From Oreocharis arfaki (lineage: Eukaryota > Chordata > Aves > Passeriformes > Paramythiidae): a stretch of 64,000 bases of DNA. Numbering within the stretch: position 1 is the first letter of the stretch; each line of letters opens with the position of its first letter. The notes under the pieces are model-generated. The model was not told the DNA's origin. It ran no database searches and was given only the letters and a program-made list of their open reading frames with translations. Shown in pieces: positions 1 to 13,708 of the stretch. A program made the translations under genes and the position numbers. The DNA is taken from contig VZRR01009904.1 in NCBI GenBank assembly GCA_013398015.1, positions 124,001-188,000 of the forward strand, read 5' to 3'.

Positions 1-3000
1 ATTGTGCCTTGTACAGAATATAAGAGAAACAGAATGAAAATATGAAAAAGTAAAGTAACATCTAAAGAAAAGGGGCTACTGGGGCTTTTTCACATTTACT
101 AGCCGTGAATTCCCCTGGGGAATGGCCTGTATAACATGCGTAATATCACTGTCTGCTATAAGAAACATCTCGCCCAACATTAGGCACTGAATTTCATTTG
201 GCACTCAATGGGGCAGCTGAGAATTGTGAAACTGTGCTGAGTTTCCAGGATAAGCTGGGCTGGGTAAGGCCAGCAAAAAGAAAATCCCTTACCTTCCTCA
301 AAAGCTGATTTGAACAAACGTCACTCTGGACTGTATCTACATGCCCCAGAGTAATCCCCTGAAGATTTTTCAGGTAGTGCTTCATATAATTCATCCCTCT
401 GAACCAGCAAAGCCAACTACTTAAAGCAGAGGGGAAAAGAGCACCCCAGACCTTCTCTCATTCACCCCCAATCCATTTCAACGTGGAGTGCATGGTGCAG
501 TCTCCACCTTCTGCTCCCGCTGTTTTTTCCAGTCTGGGCTGATTGTAGTTGCACTGATTAAGTCTCCCCACCCAGACAGCTGTAACCTGCTTCTCAGCTC
601 ACTCCAGTACAAAATGTCATTGCAATTTAAGCCTCTGTTACTATAGCCTAGTCCTCCTCTCCCCTGCTCTCTCTCTTGTGCCAGCCAGCACTAATGCTCA
701 TGCAGGCACATTACAGCCAGTTCATGCAAGCCCATTCAACTGGAATCCAATCTAGTCACCATTAGTAGCTGGACCTGCTCTCTGAACTACTCCAGTTCCC
801 AATTCCATGGGACAAGTACCAATTCAATACACTTTTCATCAGTTGCATGTTTTTAGACTCTGAGGCTACACTTTCAGTTTAAGCTTAAACCGCTTGGACA
901 GTGAGTTACTTTAGGCTTATGCCACTATGTGAGAAACTGAACCCAGCACCCTTGTGATCAGCAAAAGAGGGCTTAACCCTGAAACTCCCCAGAAAGACAA
1001 TTTTCTCACACTTTGCCAGTGCTCTTGCAGCCAAGCACAGGCTGGACCATTTGTCAGAGAGCTTCAGGTCAATTTTGACCATCCTGAACCACTCTTCAGC
1101 CTAAACCGCTCTAGTTAGAGGTTTCTGTTTAAAAACAAACGAACAAACAAACAAACAAAACCTATTCTTCTTTGCCTCTCCTTCCCCAAGCTCTCCTGTG
1201 CATTGGTCACAGCAGTGGGGTAAGATCAAATTTGCTGATCCTGTGGGAAACCAAACCAGTACGAGAAATACAAAGAAACAGATGAGTTTTTTATTTCATT
1301 GGTTTTGAATGCTGAATCAACATAGCATATAGTACATGAGCATTAGATCTGATTGAAGAAAGGAGGTGGAAATGTTTGGTCAGCAGTTTGGGAGTCTATT
1401 TTTACCAATTTGGCTCACGGCTTAGTCAGAAAAACACTCAGCCTGGTGCGAAGAAGGTGCCAGGAATACACAGCAAGAGAGAGAGACTATATCAGTGCCA
1501 GTTTTGATCAGCTCACATTGTTCTATCTTAGACTTGAAAATTTTACAGCTTTTTCACTTGGGAACTATACTTAAAGCTCATAAAAATAAAATGGTGAGCA
1601 AAAAGCATTCACTGGGCAGTACCAGGAAATTACTTTCTTTGAAGGATAGCTATAGTGCTCACTGACTGACTCTTCTAGAATTATAACATATTTTTATTCT
1701 CTGGCTTGGGTCTTATGAAGAGCAGAATAAGAATCCCACCATGGATTTCTGGACCCTGCATTAAAAGGTTCCCGTACTATAGGTGGTATTTGGGGTGCCC
1801 ATCCCTGCTGGCTAAGAGCAAATAAGCTCCTGCTGTCTTTCACATATTGTAATGTGGAAGCAAAGAGCATGAGTGAGAAATTCAGGTTATTTTTCTCCCT
1901 GTTACTCTCAGTGTTCTCTGTGTCTCTAGTATCTTATATATTTTCTGGACCATTAGTGTCATACTCGGCTACTTATTTGATTTTACACTGTGTTGAGGAA
2001 ACCAGTGCACTAAGCAAAGTCAAGTCAAGGCTCCCAGTCAAACTGAATTGGTCTTTGTTCCTCCACAAAGGTTATTTTAATTACATAAACTTCACAGAGG
2101 AGCTCAGGAGGCACACCTAAATTACAGGCAGCAGGCAGGGAGAGGTGGGGAAAAAGTGGCTTGGAACTCTGAGAGGTGTGGCAACCTGTGCTGAAACGCA
2201 AGAAAACTGGCAAAACAACTGAATACCAATACTGGAAGCTTCTAGGTGCTTTTCTTCCTTCAACAACACTGTGTTATGTTTTTTACATAAAGCCCTACCA
2301 GCTCAAAAAACCTTCATCTTGAAATTAAAAAGATCTTTTCAATTAGCGTAGTCTTATGGCTAGATTATCCTGGCTTTATACATGGTATCTGCATTTCATT
2401 GAATTCATTATGAATGCAACCACAAAGCATGTACTTATTTTCCAGAGGCTGCTTTAGATTATATGTTGACAAATTATATATTGACAGATCACACGCTGAC
2501 AAGCAACTCATCCTTGCATTCCTTTCACCAGCCCATCAGACAGAAACCTCACTGTATGCAGGCTGAAAATGACAAAACAACCACATTAGTTCCCGCTCAT
2601 GTGTCTAATTTGCTTTCGAAATGCCTGTTTTCATCTGAGAGGCATAAAGGTAAAATATTCTCATCTTTTCTACTTCAGAGAGAAAAAAAAATATGTACTT
2701 ACTGTAAGTAAAAAAAACCAACAGCAAATATGTATTTTGATTTTTTCAGTAGTACAAAGTTTATAGAGCCATTATTGATATAAGAATCAACCTCAGATGT
2801 CTATGGAGGTGACTAAATACTCGCTCCCCCTTCCTCTCTGTATGGTATGAACATTGTTCTTTTCAGTTAAAAACATTCAGAAAGTTATGTAGCACCTATG
2901 GCTCATCCTCTACAGAGTAAAAATACAGATAAATAAATCCATATTCTCATTTTATACAAACTAGATGCTATATCACCATCATTTTGTCTGTACCAGCCTG

Positions 3001-6000
3001 AGCCAGTGATCTGGATCTAACCTAGTTGTCTGTAAAAGAACCCAAAAAATATAAGACAGAGAATTGCTGGCTGTATCCTGCTGAGGTTTGAAAATAGTGA
3101 GACAATATATACTGTGTTTTGAAGAGGTTCATGTGTATGTTCACCAGATTAGCTTACAATTTTGAAGTCCTACTGGATACAAGCTATGCTTACCATGTCA
3201 AAAAATAACAGATGTATATCACAGACCTTTGTTTTTCCAGTTTATTGATAGTGGATTTTTTTATTGGACTTAACAGACTGTGAATATTGCAATGTGTCTG
3301 ACTGTTTAAGTGCATATTGCCATTCCTGTGTTTCTCAAGCTCCAGCATAAATTTTTTAGAATAAATCCCAAGTGCTGCATATTAGCACAGATTTAAATGG
3401 TTTTGCTTCACAGCTATCAGCTGCTGACCAGTTATGGAAACAGCCTTTGCACGGCTACTCGTCCGCCAACACTCGTTCCACTCCAACACAGGCACTACAG
3501 AGGCATTAATAAAGAGACAGGATCTTGCCCTGATGCTCATAAAACAGATTCTGAAGGGATTATCCAAGCAATGGAAAATTAGTTTTGCTGAGTTCAATCC
3601 ACACGGCCTCCCCCACCCCATCCACCGCAGTGTTTTGAGTCAATATCTCTACTCAGATTTATTCTCCAACCAAAGTCCGGAGGACTTCAGTGGATGACTC
3701 CTATTAACATTCCCCTAAAGTAAGCATTACTACCTCTCTGTCCTGGCAGCACAGGGTTTCTCTAACTTTCTGAAACACCCATTTTGATGTAAGCTTTATC
3801 TCATCCAAGCAAGAGAGTTTTAGATGACCTAAGAACCTGCTCTCTTTAGAGCAGGTAAAAAGAGGATGAGTATAAAGAACCAGTGAAGCTCCCCATGAAG
3901 AGCAGCAGTGAGCCTCATGGTCTGTCTACAAATACATTATGGCATATCTTGAAACTAATGTCACTCCCCTTCAACCTTTTGTGCTTAGTTTTCTGTAGTG
4001 GGAAGTGGCAGGCCATTAGCAGCACACTCAAGTGAATTGCTGGCTCCTCCTGAATGAAACCTGGAGGTTTGCTGCCTGCCCCAGCCATGCTGCCAGTCAC
4101 GGGGCTGTACCCAGGGAATGGTGTGACAAGAGGATGTATTTTACATAGCCCAGACAGAAAATGATGGAGCTCTTGCAAGGCATTTGAGGAAGTCTTCCCT
4201 CTAGCAAGTCTTCTTTTATTTAACAGGGACAAGTGACACTTGATTAAAAATGCAAGCACAGACATTGCTCTCTGGTCTTTGTAGACTGCTACGCTGAGGC
4301 CACCAGAGCCATGTGTGGTCTTGTAAGGAGATCAACATAGTTACTACTGCTTTGAGGTATCTTGTCTCCACTAGATAAAATAGCACAGTGTTTTTCCTTT
4401 GTGAAAACAAGAAAAAAAGCAAGCAGTCTATTTTTTAAAACTGCCAAAAGGCATGGGAGCCAGGGTTAGGTAAGCAGAGGACAGCGTGTTTATCTACTTG
4501 CTTCCGAACAGGCACAGCCCACTCATCATGTGAGGCTGTAAGCAGAGCTGCAGACAAGCAATACCTGAGAGCAAGGCAGGTTTTGGGCAAGGAGAAAACT
4601 CTCATTTTTTTTTGAAACATCCAATTTTCAAGCACAGGAACTGAAACTGGACTTTCTAAACCTAAATTTGAAGCACCTGCTTTCAGGAACACAAGCACCT
4701 ATTTCACACTTAACGACAAAGCAGCAAGTCAAAGTGCAGAGAAAACAAATTTAGCAGATTGAAAAGTATGAACAAACACTTGAAGACTACAAACACATCC
4801 TTGATTTTGGGATTATTTTGGGATACATTAGCAAGGAACAGCTGCATCTCTGAAACTAGGAAGCTTTAATTTCCTGTTTGAGTGCTATGAAAAGTAGAAG
4901 TGCCACTGGAAATACATTTATGGAATTATCTGTGATGAGGAACAAGAAATGGTTTTGATGTTGGAACTATGGAAACACCCCTAAAAACAAGAAAAAAAAG
5001 GCATGCATGTGCAACACGAAAGAAGGCAGAGTATACACACTAGGCTTCTCACAGAGACATTTCTTCGTGCAGCATTGCTATATGGCATCAGGAGCTGGAG
5101 GAGGAAGGGTTATGATAAAAACAGGAGGCAGATAAACAGACTGCAGGATCTGGGTGAACAGAGGAGGTTGGGCGTGGGAGGGCAGGTAAGGACACAGCAG
5201 GCTTTGGGTAAAAAAGAGATAGAACCAAAACTCACCTTACTCAATGTTACTGGGAGAGCTGTCAAGGCACAGAGCTACACTAGCATTTTACATGACAGAG
5301 TGAAAAAACATAAGAGTATTCTTGACCTCTCAGAGGTTTCTCTGATTTTTAAGATTTTCCATGCTTGTGGCTTGGCATCTGTCTTGAGGAAATAAACCCT
5401 CTAAGCTGCACACCAACATTCTCGGAAAGGGGCTGTTGAGGTGGAAATGACCCAAACGATAATTTTCATAATTGCCCAGAGGAGTTACAGAGTCCAGCTG
5501 TACCCAGCTTCAGGAGGAAACAGGGACCTGGTTCTCGCAGCTTCTTTGCAGCACTTGAAACCCTCTGTAACAACCCTTCCTGTGCCATGGCACAGCCACC
5601 AGGAAGGATGGACAAGTAGGCACAGGAGCCATGCTCCAAGAAGGACACAGGAAGAGGGATGCACAGCACCCATCCAACTCCTTACCACCCTCAGGACTGT
5701 GGTCTTGTGGTGACACTGTTAGCCTTCTGCTGTCAAAATTCTTACCAGATTCTGTTGCCTGATAACTACTTTAAAAAGACTGAATAACCTTTAAACTTAG
5801 GTAAGCAGGATGTATCTCAGAGCATAGTAAGGAAAAGGCAGCTCTTTGCTCTCTCCCCACAGGTAAGAGCCCTAACATCCCCAGCAGCAGCATGCTGACA
5901 GAAGGCAGGGAATAATGGATGGGTATCCAGGAAGAGAGTCAGCACCCAAGCAAAAGTGTCTTCTCTCCAATGGAAACAGTAGTGCCACAGGAAATGGTCA

Positions 6001-6844
6001 TTTTTTGAGAATTACAGCAATTCACTCCTAGAAGAAAAGCATTATCCCCAAAATAATTCAGCATATTATTATGAACAATAGATAAGAGATGAGGCTTCCT
6101 GTTGCAGAGCAATGAGAAAAATACTGGTGAAAAAGAATGGCTGTCTTGTCACTGAGCAGCTCAAAGACCACAGAGGGTTTTAACTATCAAGAACTAAGAA
6201 GGATGTAAACAGCTGCTGCTAGTCACAGCAGCAAAGACATGGTCTGTCACATCCTTGGTTTTTCCCTTAAATCTTCAAAAAAATCCTTTCTCTGCTCCAA
6301 GTGCCATAATTTTGAGAAAATTATACCATGTTTTCAATGCTTAACACTGGCTTATATGCAAAATATAGCTCAGTCTTATTTAAACAATCTAGAAAAACAC
6401 TTCATACATTATGCATGAGTTCTTCCACAAAGCTCTTGATGGAGATTATGGAGAATTATCTTGTTTCAACACTAAGTGTTGAAAGTTCACAAAACACTGA
6501 ATGATTAAATAACTTCATAGTAAATCAAACTAAGGTTTTCTTGAGGAAACTCTTTCCTACAAGTCTCCTGTTAGGCAAGCCAAAGAAATTCAAGCTCTCA
6601 GTAATGAAGAACATGTTGCTGTACCAAACAGCAGAGGAAACACCAGTACAGCTTACTACAGCTCTCCAGAGCAGGAAACTTCCGAAAAAGGCATTCAGTA
6701 CAGACCACGGACATTTCCCTTCTTAGGGACCCATACCTTGCACAGGATGCTAAAACTTAACTTCTTAAGACCTCTAAAACCTTTTAATGATCCCAGTCAA
6801 CCCTGAACATACATGGGATCTGCTGTTCTAGCTGGATCTCTGTA
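1..6844. other. Intergenic, no gene supported
   Basis: AT-rich unique sequence. The longest frame (5003-5395, 130 codons, plus strand) has a basic composition but no recognisable domain or splice signals, and I do not call it. No CpG island is present. Confidence 0.6.
1131..1160. repeat. (CAAA)n microsatellite
   Basis: Seven or so units of AAAC/CAAA with one interruption. Confidence 0.85.
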
Positions 6845-7680
6845 AGTCAATGGGGCCTGACAGAACTCATCCAAGAATACTTGAAGAGCTGGCTGATGTC
6901 ATCACAAGGTCTCTCTCAACGACTTTTGAATGGTCTTGGGAATCTGGAGAGATCTCAGCTGACTGGAACTGGCAAACATTGGTCCAATTTTCAAGAACGA
7001 TGAACTTGAAAACTACAGGAAAAACAGGCCTGTCATTGTCTCTTCTATAAGTGACAAAATTGTGGAGAATATTATTCTGAAAGTTACTGAAAAACACCTG
7101 AAGGACAACACAGTCATCACTCACAGCCAGCATGGCTCCATGAGAGGAAAGTCTTGCTTATCAAACCTAATTTTCTTTTACAACAAGGTAACCCACCTAG
7201 TTGATCAAGGCAAGCCAGTTGATGTAATCTTGGATTTCAGCAAAGCTTTTGATACTGTCTCTCACCAGGTCCTTCTAGACAAAATGTCCAGCAGAGAGCT
7301 GGATAAACACATCATGTGATGGGTGAGCAACTGGCTCATGGGTCCAGCACAAAGGGTGACAGTGACCGGGTGACATCAGACTGGTGACCTGCCACCAGTG
7401 GGGTTCCACAGGGCTCCATCTTAGGCCCTGTGCTCTTCCACATCTTCATAAATTACTTGGATGTAGGACTGAAAGGGATACTGAGCAAGTTTTCAGATGA
7501 CACCAAATTGAGGGGAGCTGTTGACTCCCTTGAGGGCAGCAACGCCCTGCAGAGAAACACAGAAAAATTAGACAGCTGGGCAATCACTGAGCATAGGAAG
7601 TTTAACAAGGAAAAGTGATGGATCTTGCACCTTACCAAAGAAGGGAATTTGAAATTATGCCAGCTAATTAATCAGCTGGT
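6845..7680 (+). mobile_element. CR1 LINE fragment, degenerate reverse-transcriptase region
   Basis: Translated pieces give GPDRTHPRILEELADV, HGSMRGKSCLSNLIFFYNKV, DVILDFSKAFDTVSHQVLLD and FSDDTKLRGAVDSLEGSNAL, spread over several frames with stops. These are the CR1 reverse-transcriptase blocks in order. Both the 5' part and the 3' UTR are missing, so it is an old internal fragment. Confidence 0.92.
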
Positions 7681-10600
7681 GATCAACATCCAGGTCACAA
7701 CAAAACCTTGTGGCACAAAGACCTCCTTGTTATAATGAGGTGCCCAATATATCAATTTTGCCTTTTCAGAGCCACACAGAATAATAGCAGGATTTCTACC
7801 TCTGCCCAGGGCCTGTGATCTTCATCCCTCAGCTGCAGAATCAAACTCAGATCTCAGGCTTTCTGGAAACCTGCAGAAGCAACTTTGTGCATAAGCCTTT
7901 GGGGAGTTCTTTACAACATTTCATTCTCTCCATGCTTTTCTAAATACCTAAGCCCAGAACTCAGCTGTCAGCACTGCTCAAGCATGATACTAATACTCTG
8001 AAAAGTCACACTGTAATACACCACTTTAGTGTTTATCTAAAAGTTGAGACAGACTAATTATCTAACTTTCAGACTGAAAGGTCTGCCAGTATTAAAAAGC
8101 ACATCAACACAGGTAACTGTGGGAAAATGTGTTTTGCAGAGAGCTGGCAACGGCACATCCGTGGGAGAGAAAAGCTGAGAACCTTGAGCACTGTGAAGAA
8201 CTGTAAGCAGCAAAAGTGCCTTGTCTGGTGAAAGAAACTTATGTAATACACAGAGCTAGAGAGCATAGGGAAGAGTGCTTCAATGTTTGCCCCCTCAGAG
8301 AGGTCAGCAACTGGAGGGAATACTGCTTCCCAATCTGGTCTCAGCAGCTTTTTCCTCCTCTTGCAGGCTAGACCCCCTCCTTCTTCCAGAGGTCAGCAGC
8401 AGTTTCCTCCTCTTTATTTCTGCCTGAGCAGCTAATTTTCTTGCTTCTGAAACAGCATCTCTTTCTGCAGTCTCAGCAATTCCATAAACACAACGGGATA
8501 GGGCCTGGAGATGTGGTAAAGAGCTTTGTCTACTGCTTGGATACCTATTTACAGTTCTGTAGGAGGACAGCTACAGAAGACTTTCCAGAGTTGTTCAGCC
8601 TTGTCCCTCAGAAAGTGCCATTTTTAGGTCTGTCACCTAAGCGATATAAAGAGGCAACTTCTCTGTAAACAGAGTTCACATAACATATGCTGCTGAAGGC
8701 TTCCTCCAGCACTTCCTACAGCAAGCACACCATTTAGGGCTTAAGCTACAAAGATTACATTCACAACTTTGTAGTTCCACATTTAAAGAAGGAATTTTAA
8801 ATTTCTGATATTTGGGGCGGGGAAGGAGGGAAGAGAACTAAACTGCAACTTCCTGCGCTATTCTGACCTGAATTAGCATCATCTTGTGAAATTAGGAGAA
8901 ACACTTGGATTCTGAAACTAGATTTCTATGCCTTTACATAGTTGGCAGCTTTCTGAGTTTTTGATGCTTCATTTCTGAAAAACTATGACAGCCTCATCAT
9001 ATATTTTCTTCTGGAAAATATAGCCCTTCCAAGCTCCATTTTTAGTATAATTTTTGTCTAGGGCACATTGCTGAGGAAGTTGAGTAGGATTAAATGCACA
9101 GGACGGTTAGACCTCAGATTCCAGGATGTTTCATCTCCAGGCCATCAGAGACTTGGACTTGGTATGGCCATCTGTGGAAACAATCTTCTCAAGTCTTCTG
9201 GGATTAGTACATTCCTTTACACATTTGGGAATGATTGTTTTTCATCTGCTTTTTTTTTTGTTTTAGATCCAAACTCTCTACAAATTATATTTATCTTTTG
9301 AAAAGCCTGCAATTCCGTCTCTATAGTGTGTGTAGTCACAGAGACCCTTTTTTGCTAATGATTAGGGTTGAAGTTTTAAAAACAACCCAAGACAAGTAAC
9401 CAAAGGAATTCTGTACAAAGAATTCTGTACCACAGAATAAAACATAATTCAGCTCTGTGAAGAAGTTTAGAGGGGGAGATGTGATAGTTGTGTAAGGATG
9501 CAACTCACACGTGTGCAAAACAGAAAATTGAAAAAAGCACACTAAAAAATGTTTACTAGAATCTGTAAGAGAGGAGGCAAATACATTGCACATCACTTCC
9601 ATTAAGCAGGAAGAAGAATAACCTGGTCCCATTCTCATGCCAAGCAGCACAACTGCAGAGTGATTCCATCACTTTCCCAAAAGGTTTCACTTCTAAACAA
9701 TGGTACCCACAGCAGAGACCATAGCAAACCAAAGGCAAATGGTAACACCAAGAAATGCTGAACCCAGCCCCTACACTGGATCAAATATGATTGATTATAA
9801 GAATGCAACACCATTCTTTTTCCCCTGCAACTGATTCAGCAGATCAGAAAGGAAATGCTTTGGGGGCTGGAGGGAAGAACTGCTCATATGAAAATCAGGT
9901 GAGGAAAAAAAAAACCACAATACATTAGTCCTCTAAATAGACAAACCCAAGACCACTTCTGCTGCAGTGGTGACCCAGGAGAAACTTGTTCCTCCAGTGG
10001 CAGTAACTAGTTATACCTGCAGGAAAACAATCTTGATAAATTTCACCTCTTTTCAATGGTGGGGGGGGCTGAAAGGGGAGACAGTAAGCTGTCTAACCAA
10101 GGCGTTCAATCACCTACTCAAAAACCTCTCCTGTCTTTACAGGAAGGGCAGAAAACGGAAATGAATAAAAAAACTGAGGCAACTCTCACTGGTTGATTTG
10201 GGGTTTTGTCAAGTGGTATTTTGTTTGGTTGTTTTTTCCCCCAAAAGCAGTATATAGAGGATGGTCTTTTTACCCATCAGTGCATCAACATTTTTTAACC
10301 ACACTAAACCCTGGCACAGATGTTTTGCTGAGTTTTCATACGGCAAGTCTGAGATCAGCACTGTGTGAGGGGATTTCTTTGCCCTCTGCTGAGGTTATCT
10401 CCTATGACTACCAGAAATCCTCAGACATCCCCAGGTACCACACAGCCAACGATATCATGCTCAGTGCTGTCACAACCTCCCTGCTCACAGAGATCCCAGC
10501 TGTGCCTTGCTTTAGCAGCAGCTCAGATACTGATCCCTGAACAGCAACAACTGACAACAGCATGCATGGGGCACTACACTGATGTCTACAAATTCTTCCA

Positions 10601-12963
10601 GAAGGATCATGACAAACCCTACACCCCCTTCTGGCCTTGGCCCAGGATTTAAGCTAACATTTAAACGCCTACGTGGTCCCCAAGAAGAGCTTAGTTCCTG
10701 GAATTCACATGCCTTCTGAGCAGGGTCTCATAAGATCGAACACTTCACCTCAAAACTGTTTTCCTTATCCTACCACAGGGTCTATTTAGATGGCAATCAC
10801 GCATCTTCCTTTTTTAAGTGGTACAGCAATCAGGCCAGGCTTTCTTCTTGGGCCCAACCACTAACAGGATGGAAAATGTTCCTGAATGATATGAAACAAA
10901 CACTGTCAGGAAGTGGAAAGTGGTTTCTGTGCTTGAAAGTAAAAACCTCAAGAAGAAAAGAAATATTATGCATTTGTGGTCTTTTCCAGAACTGTAGGAC
11001 TTTCCTTTTGTGCCCATATTTTTCTCCTATTACTTATTTAATTTGCCAGAAATTAATATGGAACTTGCATATCACCTGGAAGGAAAAGCATTATGCTGCT
11101 GGGATAAAAGGCTCCAGAGATACTGCTGGAGGACTAGGAGCTGTGTTTTTAGGGAAGAGAAGGCCATCGTGCACTTGTAACATTCAGTCTTTCTGTGAAA
11201 ATAGTCCCTTATCCAAGAAGGATCTTGGTCTGCCACAAGACCAAGGTCTCCTCTGATGAGATGTGGCAGCCAGCCTGGGGAATATGCAACAAAACCAACC
11301 AAACATCTTTTACCCATCCACCAGAAGGAAAGTCATCCACCTCAGGCCAATATACTTCAATACCATGTGTACTGTTAGATATGTCAGATGCCAGGAACAC
11401 GTATCTAGCAATAATTCCTCTATACTGGAGAAACTGTATATAGGGATGGAAAGCAGGAGGCTGCAGAAGCATCTACATTAGTGTTCTAGATTAAAAGGGT
11501 ATGCTTTTGAATTTGCCTCCATGTATGATTTGTATTGTGTCATCCCACAAACCCAAGATTCCTCACAAAGATGCATTCGCAGAGCACCCCAACATATTGC
11601 AGCCTCAGGTGGGCATTATCCCATAGGAACAGACCACAGCACACGCAGAAGGAAAACCCTAGCCTAAAGTGTGTGTAGCACCAACTACTTCACAATAAAG
11701 AGATGTGCTCATCTACCATATTTTCTAAATTAGAAATTGTCAGGATGACAATCTGATCCCATGAGTACTGTCTGCGTATCTCTTACCAGAGCTATATACA
11801 GAGCCTTTGAAGTGAGAGAGAGTGAGAAGAGGAAATGAAAGCTACCTGATCTTGAAGTCACATTTGCCCTCTCCATAACTCTGCTATTACTGTCGCAGAT
11901 AGGAAACGTTATCACCAATCAACAATGTAACTCTATTAGTTAAAACAACTATTTATCCTTCAGACTCCCAAGGGGACATTCCCATCATCCATATCTGTTC
12001 TGGATGGCTACAGCTGTGTTTTCAAATGCCAGAGCCCAACCAATGACTTTGGCTTTTCTTACACAAAAGGACACCACACCTGATAGAAACTTTCAGCTGA
12101 ATTGAGCTTCCGCCACCAACTGATTAGCAACAAAGAGTGGTACACTGGCCATTCAGCTAGATTTAAGTCTTGTAAAGAATACTCCTGGGATGAACTCTTC
12201 AGGTATGTATGGCAGATCCTGCATTACCTCTCCTACTAGTTAATGCTTGTTTAGATTTTAGAAAAAGAGAAAGCTCCCCCAGCATTTCCAGTTCAACACA
12301 CCTGTTTTCAACTTTCATTCTTTTTAGTGCAACTATAATGCATGGAGAAAAAACACAACACAGCAGCACACCTGCTGATTTCAAATCCCTGTATAAACAT
12401 GGCATTTGCACAAGCTGTTATGGATGGGTGACTACATTAATGGCTGTAAAAGCCATTTTTAGTAGCAGCATTTTTGCAATCTACCTGTAATACCTAACAT
12501 ACAGGATGGTGAGGAAATTCACACATAAGGTGTTTTGAGTAAGAGACATCAACTCAAAGGTTTCACGACAACCTTAGTCTGTGCTTCATGAGGAGTTCTA
12601 AGATGCCAAATCCTACGGAAGTACAAAGGAAGAAATAATACCTACTTGCAGCTTCTGAGTGCAATTGATAGTTTTTCCATTTCTAAGCCATGCCTTCAAA
12701 GCAAAGCCAGGCTTACAATTCATGCAAGTGAACTGGTTTAGAAGAAACTACAAAGACATATCTCATTTCTAAAAGTAAACCCATTCACAGACCAATTCCA
12801 AATTGCAGCAGTCCCTTCCTCTTGAAAGGACAGCTATCCAAGACCAAATAACTTCTTCACTTTAAGACACCTGGCTGTAAGGTTGTGAGCTAGGCGTCTT
12901 CATGAGAGGCTGAGAGCAGCAGATCAGAGTATAGTCCGTGTTTTCTTTCATCTCTACACTTAG
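7681..12963. other. Intergenic, no gene supported
   Basis: AT-rich unique sequence between two CR1 copies. Only short random frames were seen; the largest (10193-10540 and 10876-11256, plus strand) do not resemble known proteins. Confidence 0.6.
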
Positions 12964-13372
12964 TAGAATCTTAGAATCACAGAATTTTTTGGATTGGAAA
13001 AGACCCTCATCAATGTCTAACTGTTAATCCAGCTCTCTGATCCTCAAATGCCACATCTACACATCTTTTAAATATCTCTAGGGATAGTAACACAGCCACT
13101 TCTCTGGGTAGCTTGTTCCAATGATGGAAACCCTTTCAGTGAAGAAATTTTTCCTACTATCCAATCTAAACCTTCATTGGTTTAATTTGAGGCCATTTTC
13201 TCTTGCCCTATAACTTGGGAAGGCAGATCAGCCCTCACCCATTTACAACCTGCTTTCAGGTACCTGCAGAGAACAGTAAGGTCTTCCCCTCAGCCTCCTT
13301 TTCTCCAGACTAAACCACCCCCATTCCTTCAGCCATTCCTCACAAAACTTGTGCCCTAGACCCTCATCATCT
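12964..13372 (-). mobile_element. CR1 LINE 3' end
   Basis: It starts on the plus strand with AGAATCTTAGAATCACAGAA and TTGGAAAAGACC. It runs through GGGTAGCTTGTTCCAATG and CCTCAGCCTCCTTTTCTCCA. This is the reverse complement of the CR1 3' region, so the element lies on the minus strand. It sits just beyond the 3' end of the Elongin A-like gene. Confidence 0.93.
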
Positions 13373-13495
13373 TAAACTGATAAATACCTCACCTATAAAA
13401 GTTCATATAAACTGATTTGTCATTAGTGTGTGTACTGACCTTATTTCAATTCAAGTAAGAAGGCAGCAGTATGAAAGGACTTTGAGGTTTCAGTA

Positions 13496-13501
13496 TTTAT
13501 T
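13496..13501 (-). terminator. Candidate polyadenylation signal AATAAA of the Elongin A-like gene
   Basis: An exact AATAAA on the minus strand about 150 nt past the stop codon, and the first good signal downstream. It would give a short 3' UTR. Usage is inferred. Confidence 0.5.
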
Positions 13502-13649
13502 GCTAATTATTTACCCTTGCAATTTTTCAGAACTATTTTAACTAAGACAAATTGAACAGTGCTTACAACATGAACATTACTTTCATTCACTGTAGCATAA
13601 TACACGAACAGTCACATCAAATAAGCCTCAAATACGCAGCCTCATTTTA

Positions 13650-13708
13650 TCATTGTCCAACTCTACTCTTCAGGTCTTTCAAAGTTTTCTTCATGATTGG
13701 TGCAATTT
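13650..13708 (-). CDS. Elongin A-like exon 11 (C-terminus)
   Basis: A 59-nt terminal coding exon giving EIAPIMKKTLKDLKSRVGQ and TGA. It corresponds to the KIAPMMAKT tail of ELOA but ends differently. A phase-0 acceptor about 42 nt upstream (CTCAG) would lengthen the exon but is out of phase with the exon 10 donor, so the acceptor at 13710-13709 was chosen. Confidence 0.85.

Noticed and set aside
5003..5395. 130-codon plus-strand frame
   Set aside because: Basic composition without a recognisable domain and in a gene-poor region. I treat it as chance or a decayed repeat.
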